Origin: Bactrocera neohumeralis | Lineage: Eukaryota > Arthropoda > Insecta > Diptera > Tephritidae | NCBI RefSeq assembly: GCF_024586455.1 | Contig: NC_065922.1 | Location: 16,860,089-16,924,088, forward strand | DNA length: 64,000 bases | Reading direction: 5' to 3' | Shown here: one piece after another, positions 61,659 to 64,000 of the stretch | Layout: every line of letters begins with the position of its first letter | Numbering within the stretch: the first letter of the stretch is position 1 | Made by a program: the position numbers and the translations under genes | The notes under the pieces: model-generated | Seen by the model: the letters and a program-made list of their open reading frames with translations, nothing else | The model's database searches: none | Told to the model about the DNA's origin: nothing

Positions 61659-62510
61659 ATGAATAAAAATATCAAAGAAAGAACTTGTCTAAAATGTTGT
61701 ACTACTAACCAAAATTCGTGTCCGGAATCGTTGCGAATATTGGAGAAGGCTTACAGTGATTCAGTCTTGTCAAAAACACAAGTCTACGAGTGGTACAAAG
61801 CCTTCACGACAGTCGAAAGATCGACATCTCTCGCGAGACCGTTCGAGTGATTTTGCTGGATATTTAGGGTAGGAACGCGTTATTGTTCGACTCGTCACGA
61901 TAAAACTGAATTTTTTTCAAAAGAAGTACCTTAAAACGGTGTATTTGTCTGTTCTTTTTAAGTGTACGAATGTCGATCTCACATTCATAGGGAGAATTGT
62001 AACGGCCGATGAGAAATGGAATTATGAGCTTGACATGCAAACGAGTCAACAATTTTCTCAATGGAGGGAAAAAACAAGCCGAAACCACAAAAACCACGCC
62101 AAAGCCACGCAAAAATGAAGGTGATGCTCATTGTTTTTTTCGATACTCGTGGTTTGGTGCATTATGAATTTACTCCAGAGGGACAGGCGGTCAATAAAGA
62201 GTTCTATTTGGCCGTATTAGTGGTTTGCGTGAAAACATCCGTCGAAAACGGTCGGAGTTGTGGAAAAACAATTCATGGAATTTACAAAAATGCAATGAAT
62301 ACTATCTATCAACCACCGTATTCACCAGATTTGGCTCCGTGTGATTTTTTTCATCCCCCAAACTGAAATTCCGTGAAACCCGTTTTTAGTAGATCGAAGA
62401 GATAAAGCAAAATTCGCTGAAAGAGCTGAAGGCCATCTCAAAAGTGCTTATGAATAGTGTTTCAAGGTACTGCAACTGTTGGGGATTAGTTTGAAGCCGA
62501 CCTTTTTTAC
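61659..62510 (+). pseudogene. mariner transposase, nearly full-span but frameshifted
   Basis: The ATG at 61659 starts MNKNIKERTCLKCCTTNQNS, followed by ESLRILEKAYSDSVLSKTQ and VYEWYKAF, the N-terminal helix-turn-helix. A deletion and stop follow. Later come RIVTADEKWNYELDMQTSQQ (the DETW motif around the first catalytic Asp, with K for T), KVMLIVFFDTRGLVHYEF and EGQAVNKEFYLAVL. The second catalytic Asp region (HHDNAP type) is deleted. The third Asp is visible in PPYSPDLAPCDFF at about 62320-62355, and a SLKELKAI-like tail lies at about 62410-62440. Terminal inverted repeats were not resolved. Confidence 0.8.
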
Positions 62511-62887
62511 TTTAATTTACTATTAACTTAATATTTACTTTTGATCTGAAATTTGCGCACGTAGCATGTAGGTGCCGTAGAAGTTGAACGATCAAAATCA
62601 AGTCCTTTTTTGGAAAACTTGCTTATTTGACGCTATATCTTCACGAAATTTGGCATTTATTGCCGGCATGAAAACATTTTTATTTGTAAAGGGTGTTCTA
62701 GCTTTTTTTGTCAAGAAAGTATCGAGTCCAAACTATGGACTTCATCATTGAAAATTCATTGTTTTTCCATTTGGTAATCATTTGGATAGTAACTCTGTGA
62801 TTTAAATGGGCATGATGTAAACAAAATTACATAAGAAATATAATGCTGGATAACTAAAAATCGTAAGAAAACATTTCTAAATACTCA
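62511..62887. other. unassigned sequence with a family B scrap
   Basis: Only the B-like piece at 62583-62662 is recognised here. Confidence 0.4.
62583..62662 (-). mobile_element. family B module fragment
   Basis: The reverse complement matches a B module: AAATTTCGTGAAGATATAG, then AAGT and the ACTTGATTTTGATCGTTCA start. It is about 80 bp with no ends present. Confidence 0.5.
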
Positions 62888-63980
62888 TTATACTCTCGCA
62901 ACAATGTTGCTAAGGAGAGTATTATAGTTTTGTTCACATAACGGTTGTTTGTAAGTCCTAAAACTAAAAGAGTCAGATATAGGGTTATATATACCAAAGT
63001 GATCAGGGTGACGAGTAGAGTCGAAATCCGGATGTCTGTCTGTCCGTCCGTCCGTCTGTCCGTCCGTCTGTCCGTCCGTCCGTGCAAGCTGTAACTTGAG
63101 TAAAAATAGAGATATCATGATGAAACTTGGTACACGTATTCCTTGGCTCCATAAGAAGGTTAAGTTCGAAGATGGGCAAAATCGGCCCACTGCCACGCCC
63201 ACAAAATGGCGGAAACAGAAAACCTATAAAGTGTCATAACTAAGCCATAAATAAAGATATTAAAGTGAAATTTGGCACAAGGGATCGCATTAAAGAGGGG
63301 CATATTTGGACGTAATTTTTTTTGGAAAAGTGGGCGTGGCCCCGCCCCCTACTAAGTTTTTTGTACGTATCTCGGAAACTACTATAGCTATGTCAACCAA
63401 ACTCTATAGAGTCGTTTTCTTCAGGCATTTCTATATACAGTTCAAAAATGGAAGAAATCGGATAATAACCACGCCCACCTCCCATACAAAGGTTATGTTG
63501 AAAATCACTAAAAGTCCGTTAACCGACTAACAAAAAACGTCAGAAACACTAAATTTTACGAAAGAAATGGCAGAAAAAAGCTGCACCGAGGCTTTTTTTA
63601 AAAATTGAAAATGGGCGTGGCGTCGCCCACTTATGGACCAAAAACCATATCTCGAGAACTACTTCACCGATTTCAACGAAATTTGGTACATAATATTTTC
63701 TTAACACCCTGATGACACGTACGAAATATGGGTGAAATCAGTTCACAACCACGCCTTCTTCCAATACAACGCTATTTTGAATTCCATCTGATGCCTTCTC
63801 TGTGTAATACATATGTATGTATATACATTAGGAACCAATGATGATAGCGGAATAAAACTTTACAAAAATACGGTATTTGAAAAATATATAAATGACGTAT
63901 AATGAAATCTCGATTATCACTTTATCATGCGAGAGTATAAAATGTTCGGTGACACCCGAACTTAGCCCTTCCTTACTTGT
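62888..63980 (-). mobile_element. family A repeat copy 7
   Basis: Full-length and inverted relative to copy 1. It has an extended (GTCY)n tract at about 63033-63082, all three GGCGTGG modules, and both ends (TTATACTCTCGCAACA at left, CCTTCCTTACTTG at right). A small TATG microsatellite expansion sits inside at 63808-63825. Confidence 0.85.
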
Positions 63981-64000
63981 TTTTCTACATTTTTTTTTTT

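Noticed and set aside
1..64000. tRNA, rRNA or snoRNA genes
   Set aside because: No cloverleaf A/B-box pair or conserved rRNA segment was noticed by eye on either strand. A covariance-model scan would be needed to exclude small RNA genes.

Overview
The window looks like nuclear DNA of a higher fly, most likely a tephritid fruit fly (Bactrocera/Zeugodacus/Ceratitis type). It is AT-rich and full of CA/GT, (CAA)n and TATG microsatellites. It carries fossils of several mariner lineages, R1-like, Jockey-like and RTE-like LINE fragments, and many copies of a fly-type interspersed repeat resembling mini-me/DINE-1 elements. The family assignment is inference from sequence reading alone; no database search was possible.

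Only one convincing host gene is present: an intronless ORF at 44656-45963 (+) for a 435-residue REXO1/GOR-type DEDDh RNA exonuclease, with all five catalytic residues and a Cys/His-rich segment before the nuclease domain. A repeat copy ends about 35 bp upstream of its ATG.

Most of the rest is repeats. 'Family A' (about 1.05 kb, seven copies plus one small fragment) and 'family B' (three main occurrences plus fragments) share a core of (RGAC)n, a short conserved block and a TA-rich tract. Family A also has subterminal inverted repeats and a terminal hairpin. This suggests non-autonomous Helentron-associated elements. At 3055-6670 two family A copies flank 1 kb of other DNA, and the whole A-X-A block splits one family B element without losing B sequence.

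Region by region: 0-3 kb has a mariner fossil and microsatellite-rich DNA; 3-8 kb has the nested A/B complex; 8-15 kb is mostly unassigned, with one mariner fossil and a tandem duplication; 15-20.9 kb has a palindromic MITE, an R1-like LINE fragment, two mariner fossils and two A copies; 23 kb has a 104-bp tandem array; 25-30 kb has a mariner fossil, an RTE tail and a B element with six 154-bp modules; 31-32.4 kb is a degenerate short-motif region; 34-37 kb has a MITE, a third modular repeat and an A copy; 39.7-41.4 kb is a broken RTE-like LINE; 43.5-46 kb is an A copy plus the exonuclease gene; 46-48.4 kb has two mariner fossils; 50-51.2 kb has tandem repeats and a TATCGATA array; 53.5-54.2 kb is a Jockey-like LINE fragment; 56-57 kb has AT-rich tandem repeats; 61.6-64 kb has a broken mariner and an A copy. 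The intervening sequence shows no gene I can support. It could be intergenic or lie within long introns.
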